Shown here piece after piece: positions 53,215 to 61,707 of a DNA stretch of 64,000 bases. Both the position numbers and the translations under genes were made by a program. The notes beneath the pieces are model-generated. The model worked only from the letters and a program-made list of their open reading frames with translations. It was not told the origin of the DNA and searched no databases. This DNA is from Serinicoccus chungangensis (GTDB lineage: Bacteria > Actinomycetota > Actinomycetes > Actinomycetales > Dermatophilaceae). Position 1 is the first letter of the stretch. Every line of letters starts with the position of its first letter. The DNA lies in contig NZ_CP040887.1 in NCBI RefSeq assembly GCF_006337125.1, positions 3,348,001-3,412,000 of the forward strand. The letters run 5' to 3'.

Positions 53215-56165
53215 GGGCGCACCTCCGCCTCGGCGCGCTCGTCCTCACGCTCGCGCTCGCGGGCGATCTGGGCGTCGATGCCGGAGCCCAGGCTGCGCAG
53301 CACGTCGAGCATGAGGCCGATGACGACGAGGTAGACGCCGATGTCGAAGAGCAGCGAGGTCACCAGGTGCACCTCGCCCACCAGCGGGATGGTGAGGTAG
53401 GCGTCCCAGGTCCGCAGGGCCGCGGAGCCGAAGAGCATGGGGATCACGGCGGACCCGGCGGCGATGAACAGCCCGCTGCCGAGCAGCACGGCAGGCATCA
53501 CCGGGAGCGCGGCCCGCAGCTCGTAGCCACGACCCCCGAGGTAGCGCAGGCAGAGGGCGAGCCCGGCCACGATGCCGGCGGCGAAGCCGCCGCCGGGCTG
53601 GTTGTGGCCGGAGAGGAGCAGGTAGACCGACCACAGCAGGATCGTGTGGAAGACCAGCCGGGTCACCACCTCCAGGATCACCGAGCGCCGCTCCGGGTCC
53701 AGCGCGAGGATGCCGGAGATACGGCGGCTGGGCAGGATGGCCCCCGTGGTCTCGGAGGTGCCCGCCCGCATCCCGGCCCGGTCGCCGCGGGCGCTGCGCA
53801 GTCCGGCCCGGACGCGGTCCATGGCCTCCTCGCGGAGGAACACCAGGCTGGCCACGCCGGTCGCGCAGGCCAGCACCACGGACAGCTCGCCCATCGTGTC
53901 CCAGGCCCGGACGTCGACGAGGATGACGTTGACGATGTTGCGGCCGGCCCCGTAGTCGACGGACCGCTCGGCCAGGTCCCCGGCGGCCGGGGCGTGGACC
54001 CGGGAGGCGGTGACCACCAGCGTGGTCGCGCCCACGACGACCCCCACCGCGACGCCGAGCAGCGCCCGGAGCCGGCGGGTCAGGGTGCTCGGGTCGTCGG
54101 GGAAGCGACCGGACAGCCGGCGCAGGACGAGCACCAGCACCACCAGCGACACGGTCTCGACGAGGATCTGGGTGAGCGCCAGGTCCGGGGCGCCGTGGAG
54201 CAGGAACAGGATGGCCGTGCCGTAGCCCGTCACCGCCACCAGGAACGCCGCCCGCAGCCGGCGACGGGCCCGCGCGGCCAGCACGGCCGAGGCGACCACC
54301 AGGGCCGCCACCGCGACCTGCGCCGCGCTCTCGGCCAGGCGCAGCTGGTCGCGCTGCGGCCAACGGTTCGCCCCCAGCAGCAGCTGCGTGCCGGGCAGCA
54401 GCACCAGCACGGTGAAGATCGTCCCCAGCAGCAGCGGGAGCGAGCCACGCTGCAGGAAGCCCGTGGTCTCCAGCGCGAGCCGGTCCAGGCCCCGCATCAG
54501 GCCGTGGTAGGCCCGGGCGGCGTCGAAGGGCGAAAGCGGGATCGGCACCTCGGCGGGTCGACGCGCCTGGAGCCAGAACCACAAGCCGCCGAGGACCCAC
54601 ACGCCGACGGAGACGAGCAGCGGGACGTTGACCCCGTGCCACAGGCCCAGGTGGACCTCCGGTCCGGTGCTCGCCACCCGCTGCGCGGTGGCGGAGTAGC
54701 CCTCCAGCCCCTGCTCGAGCCAGGTCGAGGTCGGCCCCAGCAGGAGGCCGGTGAGCGCCAGCACCAACGGGATCCCCACGAGCACGGCCCCGGGGGCGTG
54801 CCAGGCGTGGGCGCGCGGGGCCACCGACACCGGCCCACCCGCGGGCGGGCGCGCGCCGTCCGTGAAGGCGCCCCACACGAAGCGCAGCGAGTAGGCCATG
54901 GTGAGCACCGAGCCGAGCACGAAGGCCACCGCGGCCACCCCCTGCAGCGAGGCCCACCCGGCCGCCGGCGTGAGCAGGGACGTGAGCGCCGCCTCCTTGC
55001 CGACGAACCCGAGCAGCACCGGCAGTCCGGCCATCGAGGCGGCGGCCAGGGTCCCCGCCACCATGAGCCAGGGTGCGCGACGACCGACCCCGCGGAGGTG
55101 GCGTATGTCGCGGGTGCCGGTGGCGTGGTCGATCGCCCCGACGGTGAGGAAGAGCGCGGACTTGAAGAGCGCGTGCGCGAGGAGCAGGGTGAGCCCGGCC
55201 AGCGCGGCACCCTCGGTGCCGTAGCCCAGCAGGAGGACCAGCATCCCGAGCTGGCTCACCGTGCCGTAGGCCAGCAGCAGCTTGAGGTCGAGCTGGCGGG
55301 TCGCGCGGACCCCGCCCAGGAGCATGGTGCCCGCCCCGAGCCCCAGCACCAGGACCTGCCAGACCGGGAGGTCGGCATACCCGGGGGCGAACCTGGCCAC
55401 GAGGTAGACACCCGCCTTGACCATCGCCGCGGCGTGCAGGTAGGCGCTCACCGGGGTGGGGGCGGCCATCGCCCCGGGGAGCCAGAAGTGGAACGGCACC
55501 AGCGCCGACTTGGTGATCGCTCCCAGCAGCAGCAGGCCGACGCCCCAGGCGACCAGCGGGCCGGTCGAGGTGACCGGGTCGGCCACGAGCTCGCTGATGC
55601 GGTAGGTGCCCGCCGTCTCGCCGAGGATGACGACCCCGACGAGCATCGCCAGTCCCCCGCCCGCGGTGACCACCAGGGCCTGGCGGGCGGCGCGGGTGCT
55701 CGCGGCGCTGGTGGTGAGGTAGCCCACGAGCAGGTAGGACAGGACGGTCGTGATCTCCCAGAACACGTAGAGCGCCAGGAGGTCGTCCGTGGTGACCAGG
55801 CCCAGCATGGCGCCGGCGAAGCCCACGAGCGCCCCGCCGAGCAGACCCGGGCTGCCCCCCGTGGTGCGCAGGTCGACGTAGCGGGAGCAGTAGAGCAGGA
55901 TCAGCGCGCCGACGACCGTGACGACGAGGGCGAGGACCGTCGACAGGGTGTCGAGCCGGAAGGCGAGGGCCAGGCCGAGGTCCGGGACCCAGGCGACGGA
56001 CTCCTCGTGCACGGCGCCGCCGCCACCGGCCTGGGTCGCGAGCCAGGCGGCGGACGCGGCGGGCACGAGCGCCAGCACCGCGAACGCCCGGCCGCCGAGG
56101 ACCCGCATGAGGGAGGGGGCGACGACTGCTGCGGCGAGGTGCGCCCCCAGGAGAGCCAGGATCAC
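53211..56165 (-). CDS. mnhA: Mrp antiporter subunit A with fused MnhB domain
   Basis: The 984-residue protein is the largest Mrp subunit. The N-terminal 700 residues resemble NuoL, including the conserved HAAAMVKAGVYLVARFAPGY and LAHALFKSALFLTVGAIDHA. Next is the MnhA C-terminal region, and then about 150 residues of MnhB type (TRLVFHTILLWSVYLLLSGH, QPGGGFAAGIVAGLALCLRY). A separate mnhB is absent because it is fused here. The GTG at 56165 is preceded by GAGGGGAG at good distance. It is the first gene of the operon. Confidence 0.95.
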   Translation of the reverse strand: MILALLGAHLAAAVVAPSLMRVLGGRAFAVLALVPAASAAWLATQAGGGGAVHEESVAWVPDLGLALAFRLDTLSTVLALVVTVVGALILLYCSRYVDLRTTGGSPGLLGGALVGFAGAMLGLVTTDDLLALYVFWEITTVLSYLLVGYLTTSAASTRAARQALVVTAGGGLAMLVGVVILGETAGTYRISELVADPVTSTGPLVAWGVGLLLLGAITKSALVPFHFWLPGAMAAPTPVSAYLHAAAMVKAGVYLVARFAPGYADLPVWQVLVLGLGAGTMLLGGVRATRQLDLKLLLAYGTVSQLGMLVLLLGYGTEGAALAGLTLLLAHALFKSALFLTVGAIDHATGTRDIRHLRGVGRRAPWLMVAGTLAAASMAGLPVLLGFVGKEAALTSLLTPAAGWASLQGVAAVAFVLGSVLTMAYSLRFVWGAFTDGARPPAGGPVSVAPRAHAWHAPGAVLVGIPLVLALTGLLLGPTSTWLEQGLEGYSATAQRVASTGPEVHLGLWHGVNVPLLVSVGVWVLGGLWFWLQARRPAEVPIPLSPFDAARAYHGLMRGLDRLALETTGFLQRGSLPLLLGTIFTVLVLLPGTQLLLGANRWPQRDQLRLAESAAQVAVAALVVASAVLAARARRRLRAAFLVAVTGYGTAILFLLHGAPDLALTQILVETVSLVVLVLVLRRLSGRFPDDPSTLTRRLRALLGVAVGVVVGATTLVVTASRVHAPAAGDLAERSVDYGAGRNIVNVILVDVRAWDTMGELSVVLACATGVASLVFLREEAMDRVRAGLRSARGDRAGMRAGTSETTGAILPSRRISGILALDPERRSVILEVVTRLVFHTILLWSVYLLLSGHNQPGGGFAAGIVAGLALCLRYLGGRGYELRAALPVMPAVLLGSGLFIAAGSAVIPMLFGSAALRTWDAYLTIPLVGEVHLVTSLLFDIGVYLVVIGLMLDVLRSLGSGIDAQIAREREREDERAEAEVRP

Positions 56166-56199
56166 GCTGGTCTCCCCTCGGTGCTTGACTCGTCCACCA

Positions 56200-56228
56200 A
56201 GTTTATCGGGGCGCGGCGCCCTCCCCAA
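56200..56228 (-). promoter_or_regulatory. candidate promoter of the Mrp operon
   Basis: On the minus strand TTGGGG (56228-56223) and TAAACT (56205-56200) are separated by 17 nt, 34 nt upstream of the mnhA start. The AT-rich -10 stands out in otherwise GC-rich surroundings. Confidence 0.5.
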
Positions 56229-56315
56229 ATGCTGGCCTTCGCCCTCGCACCGACACCGCCACCAGGTGGAGGCGCTGCCGACAAGGAACGGCCGTCAGCC
56301 CTGCCGACGAACGAC

Positions 56316-56354
56316 GGACGGCCCCGCCTCCCTCGGGGGGAGACGGGGCCGTCC
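56316..56354 (-). terminator. strong stem-loop downstream of rplI
   Basis: GGACGGCCCCG at 56316 pairs perfectly with CGGGGCCGTCC ending at 56354, and the loop holds a further small hairpin. It lies 25 nt after the rplI stop and probably ends the rpsF-ssb-rpsR-rplI transcript. No long U-tract follows, as is common in GC-rich genomes. Confidence 0.75.
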
Positions 56355-56379
56355 GCTGCGGTGTGCGCGCAGCCGTCGG

Positions 56380-56826
56380 TCAGCCGGCGACGACGCTCAC
56401 GGTGACGTCGGCCGCGACGTCCTCGTGCAGACGCACGTGCACGGCGTGCTCGCCGACGCTCCGGATCGGGCTACGGACCTCGATGCGGCGCTTGTCGACC
56501 TGCGGGCCACCACCGGCGGCGATCGCGTCGGCGATCTCACCGGGGGTGACGGCGCCGAAGAGGCGGCCGCCGGAGCCGGCGCGCGCGGCGACGGTGATCT
56601 CGGCGCCCTCGAGCCGGGCCTTGGCGGCGGCGGCGTCCTCGGCGCTGCGGACCGCGCGCTTGTCGCGCGCGGCCTTGATCGAGTCGACCTGCTTCTGGCC
56701 GCCCTTGGTCCAGGGCGTCGCCACCTTGCGGGGCAGCAGGAAGTTGCGAGCGTAGCCGTCCTTGACGTCGACGACGTCGCCGGCGTCACCGAGGCCGGTG
56801 ACGGGCTGGATGAGGATGATCTTCAT
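56380..56826 (-). CDS. rplI: 50S ribosomal protein L9
   Basis: The 148-residue L9 has the N-terminal RNA-binding domain (MKIILIQPVTGLGDAGDVVD, KDGYARNFLLPRKVATPWT), a long linker helix (QKQVDSIKAARDKRAVRSAE) and a C-terminal domain with GRLFGAVTPGEIADAI. It is the last gene of the conserved rpsF-ssb-rpsR-rplI operon. Its length and layout are normal. It binds domain V of 23S rRNA and helps keep reading frame. Confidence 0.97.
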   Translation of the reverse strand: MKIILIQPVTGLGDAGDVVDVKDGYARNFLLPRKVATPWTKGGQKQVDSIKAARDKRAVRSAEDAAAAKARLEGAEITVAARAGSGGRLFGAVTPGEIADAIAAGGGPQVDKRRIEVRSPIRSVGEHAVHVRLHEDVAADVTVSVVAG

Positions 56827-56846
56827 GTGGATGCTCCTTCGCCGGC

Positions 56847-57083
56847 TCAGCGGGCGGAGCTGCTGTAGGGCAGCAGCGCCATCTCGCGGGCGTTCTTGAC
56901 GGCGTTGGCGATGCGACGCTGCTCCTGGACGGAGACACCGGTCACCCGACGGGCACGGATCTTGCCCCGGTCGGAGATGAACTTGCGCAGCAGCGCGGTG
57001 TCCTTGTAGTCGATCGACTCGATCTTCGCGGACTTGAGCGGGTTCGCCTTCTTCTTCGGCTTACGCATGACGGGCTTGGCCAT
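56847..57083 (-). CDS. rpsR: 30S ribosomal protein S18 (zinc-free form)
   Basis: The 78-residue S18 carries [20 protein letters not shown] and [20 protein letters not shown]. The N-terminal segment lacks the CxxC cysteines seen in zinc-binding S18 proteins, so this is the cysteine-free form. Such forms occur as the main S18 in Micrococcales. It lies between ssb and rplI in the usual order. Confidence 0.97.
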   Translation of the reverse strand: MAKPVMRKPKKKANPLKSAKIESIDYKDTALLRKFISDRGKIRARRVTGVSVQEQRRIANAVKNAREMALLPYSSSAR

Positions 57084-57172
57084 CGTGGTGCTCTCCCCTT
57101 TCGTGAGAGCCCGAGCTCATCGCTCGGGATGGTGGTGATGGAACGGTGTGGTGCTGTGGTGGGGCGGTCGGT

Positions 57173-57805
57173 TCAGAAGGGCGGCTCGTCGTAGGACGGC
57201 GCGCCGCCCCATCCCGAGCCCCCGCCGGAGCCGCCGGAGCCCCCACCGGGAGTGGTGCTGGCCCCGCCGGTGGCCCAGGGGTCGTTGGCCGGAGCCGACT
57301 GGCCACCGGACTGCTGACCGCCGGACTGGCCGGACTGGCCGCCCTGCTGGCCACCGGAGCTGCCGCCCCAGCCGCCCTGCTGGCCGCCGGACTGGCCACC
57401 CTGGCCGCCCTGCCAGCCACCTCCGCCGCCACCCTGGCCGCGCTGGGCCTTGGTGACCTGGGCGGTGGCATACCGCATGGACGGACCGACCTCGTCGACC
57501 TGCATCTCCATGACGGTGCGGTTCTCACCCTCCTGGGTCTGCCAGGAGCGGGAGACCAGCCGGCCGGTGGCGATGACGCGGTCACCGCGGTGCAGCGACT
57601 CCGAGACGTGCTCGGCGGCCTCGCGCCAGACCGAGCAGCGCATGAACAGCGTCTCGCCGTCCTTGAACTCGTTGGTCTGCCGGTCGAACTGCCGCGGCGT
57701 CGAGGCCACGGTGAAGTTCGCGACGGCCGCACCGCTGGGGGTGAAGCGCAGCTCGGGGTCGGCGGTCAGGTTGCCGACGACGGTGATCGGAGTCTCTCCG
57801 GCCAT
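57173..57805 (-). CDS. ssb: single-stranded DNA-binding protein
   Basis: The 210-residue SSB has an N-terminal OB fold ([20 protein letters not shown], then [15 protein letters not shown]) and a Gly/Gln-rich linker of about 80 residues with many SGGQQGG-like repeats. It ends in an acidic tip, DEPPF, that recruits replication and repair proteins. It coats ssDNA during replication. The ATG at 57805 follows an AGGAGC site. Its placement in the rpsF operon is normal. Confidence 0.97.
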   Translation of the reverse strand: MAGETPITVVGNLTADPELRFTPSGAAVANFTVASTPRQFDRQTNEFKDGETLFMRCSVWREAAEHVSESLHRGDRVIATGRLVSRSWQTQEGENRTVMEMQVDEVGPSMRYATAQVTKAQRGQGGGGGGWQGGQGGQSGGQQGGWGGSSGGQQGGQSGQSGGQQSGGQSAPANDPWATGGASTTPGGGSGGSGGGSGWGGAPSYDEPPF

Positions 57806-57863
57806 GTCAGGTGCTCCTTCGCGGGTCGTGCGGTCGGGCGGGGCGGGGGGTGCGGCGCGAGGC

Positions 57864-58151
57864 TCAGGCGTCGCGGCGCAGCAGCTTGGTCCTCAGGACG
57901 GACTCGTTGAGCCCGAGCTGACGGTCCAGCTCCTTGGCCGTCGCGGGCTCCGCGGTCAGGTTGACCACCGCGTAGATCCCTTCGGCCTGCTTCTTGATCT
58001 CGTAGGCCAGGCGGCGCCGGCCCATGACGTCGATCTCGTCGACCGAGCCACCGTCCTTGGGGACGACGGCGAGCATCTTCTCCAGCGTGGGCTGGAGGGT
58101 GCGCTCGTCGGTCTCGGGGTCGAGGATGATCATGAGTTCGTACTGACGCAT
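57864..58151 (-). CDS. rpsF: 30S ribosomal protein S6
   Basis: The 95-residue S6 reads [20 protein letters not shown], then [20 protein letters not shown] and [16 protein letters not shown], the complete conserved fold. It forms a heterodimer with S18 in the platform of the 30S subunit. It is the first gene of the operon, with an AAGGAGG ribosome site 9 nt upstream of the ATG. Confidence 0.97.
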   Translation of the reverse strand: MRQYELMIILDPETDERTLQPTLEKMLAVVPKDGGSVDEIDVMGRRRLAYEIKKQAEGIYAVVNLTAEPATAKELDRQLGLNESVLRTKLLRRDA

Positions 58152-58182
58152 GGTGAGGACCCACCTCCTTCGGTCTGTAGCG

Positions 58183-58201
58183 GTCACGGTCTCTCCGTGA
58201 C
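58183..58201 (-). promoter_or_regulatory. hairpin in the rpsF leader, candidate S6:S18 binding structure
   Basis: GTCACGG and CCGTGAC form a perfect 7-bp stem with a 5-nt loop, 32 nt upstream of rpsF. Bacterial rpsF leaders often carry an autoregulatory RNA that binds the S6:S18 complex. The hairpin fits by position only. The remainder of the 270-bp gap to ugd holds the two divergent promoters, which I could not pinpoint. Confidence 0.35.
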
Positions 58202-58421
58202 AGGAGGGCTTCACACGTCTCACCGCTTCCCCGCCAGCATGCCATCGTCGCGGCACGCCCGCAGGAACTGTCCACAGGCCCCGGGGTCCCGGAGCCGCGG
58301 ACGGCGGTGAACCCGACCACGATACCGGCCGCGGCGGACCCACGCCTAATCCCGCCCACCGCCTCATGATGTTCTCACCTGCGCCGCGACATACTGGCCA
58401 CGACCGACCCGAAGGAGAGGC

Positions 58422-59588
58422 ATGAAGATCGCCATCGCCGGCACCGGATACGTGGGGCTCTCCCTCGCCGTGGTCCTGGCCCAGCACCACCGCGTGTCCG
58501 CGCTGGACATCGACCCGGCCAAGGTCGCGCTCATCAACGAGCGCCGCAGCCCGATCCAGGACCCGGAGATCAGCGCCTACCTCGCGACGCGGGAGCTGGA
58601 CCTGCACGCCACCACCGACGCGCAGGAGGCCTACGCCGACGCCGACTGGGTGGTGGTCGCGACCCCGACGGACTACGACACCGAGACCAACTTCTTCGAC
58701 ACCCGCAGCGTGGAGTCCGTCGTCGCCGACGTGCGCGCCACCAACCCCGACGCCGCGATCGTCATCAAGTCCACGATCCCGGTCGGCTACACCGAGCAGC
58801 TGCGGGCCGAGCACCCGGGCGCGACCATCATCTTCAGCCCGGAGTTCCTGCGGGAGGGCCGCGCCCTGCACGACAACCTGCACCCCTCCCGGATCATCGT
58901 CGGCGACACCGGTGAGCGCGGCCAGGAGTTCGCCGACCTGCTCCTGGAGGGCGCGCTGGACACCGACGTGCCGGTGCTGCTCACCCACTCCACCGAGGCC
59001 GAGGCCATCAAGCTCTTCGCCAACACCTACCTCGCCATGCGGGTGGCCTACTTCAACGAGCTGGACACGTATGCCGTGACCCGGGGCCTCGACACGCGCC
59101 AGATCATCGAGGGCGTGGGTCTGGACCCCCGCATCGGCGCCCACTACAACAACCCCAGCTTCGGCTACGGCGGCTACTGCCTGCCCAAGGACACCCGCCA
59201 GCTGCTGGCCAACTACGGCACCGTCCCGCAGACCCTCATCACCGCGGTGGTCGACGCCAACACCACCCGGATGGACTTCATCGCGGCCGACATCCTGGAC
59301 CGGCACCCGCGCCGGGTCGGCATCTACCGCCTCATCATGAAGTCCGGGTCCGACAACTTCCGCGCCTCCAGCGTGCAGGGCGTCATGTCCCGGCTGCAGG
59401 CCCGCGGGGTGGAGATCGTCATCTACGAGCCGTCCTACGACCGCGACACCTTCCAGGGGTGCCGCGTCGTGCGCGACCTCGGCGCGTTCGCGGAGATGGC
59501 CGACATCGTCATCGCCAACCGTCTCGACGAGCACAGCGAGACCTTCGGCGACACGCTCTACACCCGCGACCTCTACGGTCGGGACTGA
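58422..59588 (+). CDS. ugd: UDP-glucose 6-dehydrogenase
   Basis: The 388-residue NAD-dependent dehydrogenase oxidises UDP-glucose to UDP-glucuronate. [20 protein letters not shown] is the NAD site, [20 protein letters not shown] the substrate loop, and [15 protein letters not shown] holds the catalytic cysteine. The last domain is typical. It is slightly shorter than many members (such short forms occur in Gram-positives). The ribosome site AAGGAG precedes the ATG. Followed by two acyltransferases, it probably supplies precursor for a cell-surface polysaccharide. Confidence 0.95.
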   Translation: MKIAIAGTGYVGLSLAVVLAQHHRVSALDIDPAKVALINERRSPIQDPEISAYLATRELDLHATTDAQEAYADADWVVVATPTDYDTETNFFDTRSVESVVADVRATNPDAAIVIKSTIPVGYTEQLRAEHPGATIIFSPEFLREGRALHDNLHPSRIIVGDTGERGQEFADLLLEGALDTDVPVLLTHSTEAEAIKLFANTYLAMRVAYFNELDTYAVTRGLDTRQIIEGVGLDPRIGAHYNNPSFGYGGYCLPKDTRQLLANYGTVPQTLITAVVDANTTRMDFIAADILDRHPRRVGIYRLIMKSGSDNFRASSVQGVMSRLQARGVEIVIYEPSYDRDTFQGCRVVRDLGAFAEMADIVIANRLDEHSETFGDTLYTRDLYGRD

Positions 59589-59634
59589 CCGCTCGACGCG
59601 GGTCCTCCCACCGGCGTTTGGCACGATGGGGCCC

Positions 59635-61707
59635 ATGTCGCGCCCGGACCCCTCCGCCTCCCCGGCGCGCGGTCGACGGCGCGACATCGAGGGGCTGCGG
59701 GCGCTCGCCGTCCTCGCGGTCCTGCTCTACCACCTGCGGGTCCCGGGTCTCGGCGGAGGCTTCGCCGGGGTCGACGTCTTCTTCGTCATCTCCGGCTTCC
59801 TCATCACCGGCATCCTGCTGAGGGAGATCGACCGGACCGGCCGGTTGTCCCTGGGCGGCTTCTGGGCCCGGCGCGTCCGGCGGCTGCTCCCGGCGGCCCT
59901 GGTGGTCGTCGCGGCGACCTTCGCCGCCGGCTGGGTCGTGCTGCCGACGAGCAGCCGACCGGACCTGGTCGCCGACGTGCTCGGCTCGACGCTCTACGTC
60001 GTCAACTGGGTCCTCGCCGCCCGCTCGGTCGACTACCTCGCCGAGGGCGCGGGGGTGTCGCCGCTGCAGCACTACTGGTCGCTCGCGGTGGAGGAGCAGT
60101 TCTACCTGCTGTGGCCCCTGCTCGTCCTCCTCGGCCTGGCGCTCGCCGCCCGCACGGGCGCGTCCCCGCGCCGTCTCCTGGCCGCCCTCCTGGGCCTGGT
60201 CACCGCCCTCTCCCTGGGGTGGTCGGTGGTCGCCACGGCGCAGTCGCCGCAGACGGCATACCTCATCACCCCCACGCGCCTGTGGGAGCTGGGCGCCGGT
60301 GGCCTCCTGGCCTTCACGGTGCCCGCGCTGCGCCACCTGCCGGCCCGGGCGGCTCAGGTCGCCGCGGCGACCGGGCTCGCCCTGGTCCTCGTCACCGTCC
60401 TCGTCGTCGGTCCGGGCACCCCCTGGCCGGGGACGGCCGCCCTGCTGCCGGTGGTCGGCAGCGTCCTGCTCCTCGCCGCCGGGACCTCCGGCACCACCAC
60501 GCTCGTGGGCCGGGCGCTGTCGCTACCGCCCCTGGTGTGGGTCGGCGGGCTGTCCTACGGCATCTACCTCGTCCACTGGCCGCTGCTGGTCCTGGTGGAG
60601 GAGCAGCGCGGCCCGCTGGGACCGGCCGGGCTGACCCTGATCGGCCTGCTCACCGTGCTGCTCGCCTGGCTGCTGCGCCTGCTCGTCGAGGACCCGGTGC
60701 GTTTCAGCCGCCGCCTCAGCGCGCGCCCGGCACGCTCGCTGCTCGCCGCCGGCACCGCCATGGCCCTGGTGACCGGGGTCGCCGGCGTCGCGTGGGCCGC
60801 CCGACCGACCCTCGGTAGCACCACGGCACCGGGTCCCGCCGCGCTCGTGGCCGACCCCTCGGCCGACGTCTGGGAGCCGGTGGCGCTGCCCCGGCGGGCC
60901 TACGACCGGGTCGGCCCGGTCCAGCCCGACCCGGCCCTGGCCCGGCAGGACGTGCCCGGCTACTACGCCGACGGCTGCCAGCTGCAGCAGGGGGTGGCGG
61001 CGCCGGACCCGTCGTGCGTCTACGGCGACACCGGGTCGGGCACGCGCGTCGCCCTGTGGGGCGACTCCAAGCTCGGGCAGTACGCCTCCGCGCTGGAGGC
61101 GATCGCGCAGGCCGAGTCCTGGCGCCTCGAGCTCTACCTCAAGAGCGCCTGCTCGCCCACCGTCGCCGGGGCGACCGAGCCGGAGTGCGACGCCTTCGGC
61201 CAGGAGGTCGTGCGCCAGCTGCTGGCCGACCCGCCGCACCTCGTGCTCATCGGCTCCGGCGGCTTCGAGGAGGCGGAGCGTGAGGGCATGGTTGAGGGCG
61301 CGCGCGCCCTCACCGACGCCGGGATCGACGTCGTCGTCGTCGACGACAACGCCCACCCGGACCACCAGGCCTACGAGTGCGCGGCCGAGCACCCCGAGGA
61401 CCTGCTGGCCTGCGAGCGCCCGCCCCGGGGCACCTACGGCCGGCCGCACCTGCGGGCCGTGCACGAGGCCACCGGGGCCCCGGTCGTCGACCTCAACCCG
61501 TGGATCTGCCCGGAGGAGAGCACCTGTCCGGCCGCCCTGGGGGGCCAGCTGGTCTACCGGCAGGGCAGCCACCTCACCGACACCTACGCCCGCTCCCTCA
61601 CCCCGTTCCTCTACCGCGAGCTCAGCACCCTGGGCCTGACCGAGGCGGCACCGGGAGACATCGCGCTGGACGACGTGCCGCCGCGCCCCTCCGGGGGAGC
61701 CCGGTGA
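59635..61707 (+). CDS. OafA/YrhL-type membrane acyltransferase with C-terminal SGNH domain (first copy)
   Basis: The 690-residue protein has an N-terminal acyltransferase-3 membrane domain ([49 protein letters not shown]) of about 11 helices. A periplasmic SGNH hydrolase-like domain follows. In that domain the nucleophile motif reads GDSK, and near the end RQGSHLT replaces the usual DxxH, so the Asp of the triad appears to be Gln. It probably O-acetylates a cell-wall or surface glycan. The ATG at 59635 is chosen; a second ATG at 59626 is possible. The stop overlaps the next gene as GTGA. Confidence 0.85.
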   Translation: MSRPDPSASPARGRRRDIEGLRALAVLAVLLYHLRVPGLGGGFAGVDVFFVISGFLITGILLREIDRTGRLSLGGFWARRVRRLLPAALVVVAATFAAGWVVLPTSSRPDLVADVLGSTLYVVNWVLAARSVDYLAEGAGVSPLQHYWSLAVEEQFYLLWPLLVLLGLALAARTGASPRRLLAALLGLVTALSLGWSVVATAQSPQTAYLITPTRLWELGAGGLLAFTVPALRHLPARAAQVAAATGLALVLVTVLVVGPGTPWPGTAALLPVVGSVLLLAAGTSGTTTLVGRALSLPPLVWVGGLSYGIYLVHWPLLVLVEEQRGPLGPAGLTLIGLLTVLLAWLLRLLVEDPVRFSRRLSARPARSLLAAGTAMALVTGVAGVAWAARPTLGSTTAPGPAALVADPSADVWEPVALPRRAYDRVGPVQPDPALARQDVPGYYADGCQLQQGVAAPDPSCVYGDTGSGTRVALWGDSKLGQYASALEAIAQAESWRLELYLKSACSPTVAGATEPECDAFGQEVVRQLLADPPHLVLIGSGGFEEAEREGMVEGARALTDAGIDVVVVDDNAHPDHQAYECAAEHPEDLLACERPPRGTYGRPHLRAVHEATGAPVVDLNPWICPEESTCPAALGGQLVYRQGSHLTDTYARSLTPFLYRELSTLGLTEAAPGDIALDDVPPRPSGGAR

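Noticed and set aside
53367..56405. A 1012-codon plus-strand frame over mnhA
   Set aside because: Antisense of a clearly conserved membrane protein gene; composition is not protein-like.
57250..57450. Tandem repeats of GC-rich units inside ssb
   Set aside because: They encode the Gly/Gln linker usual in actinobacterial SSB.
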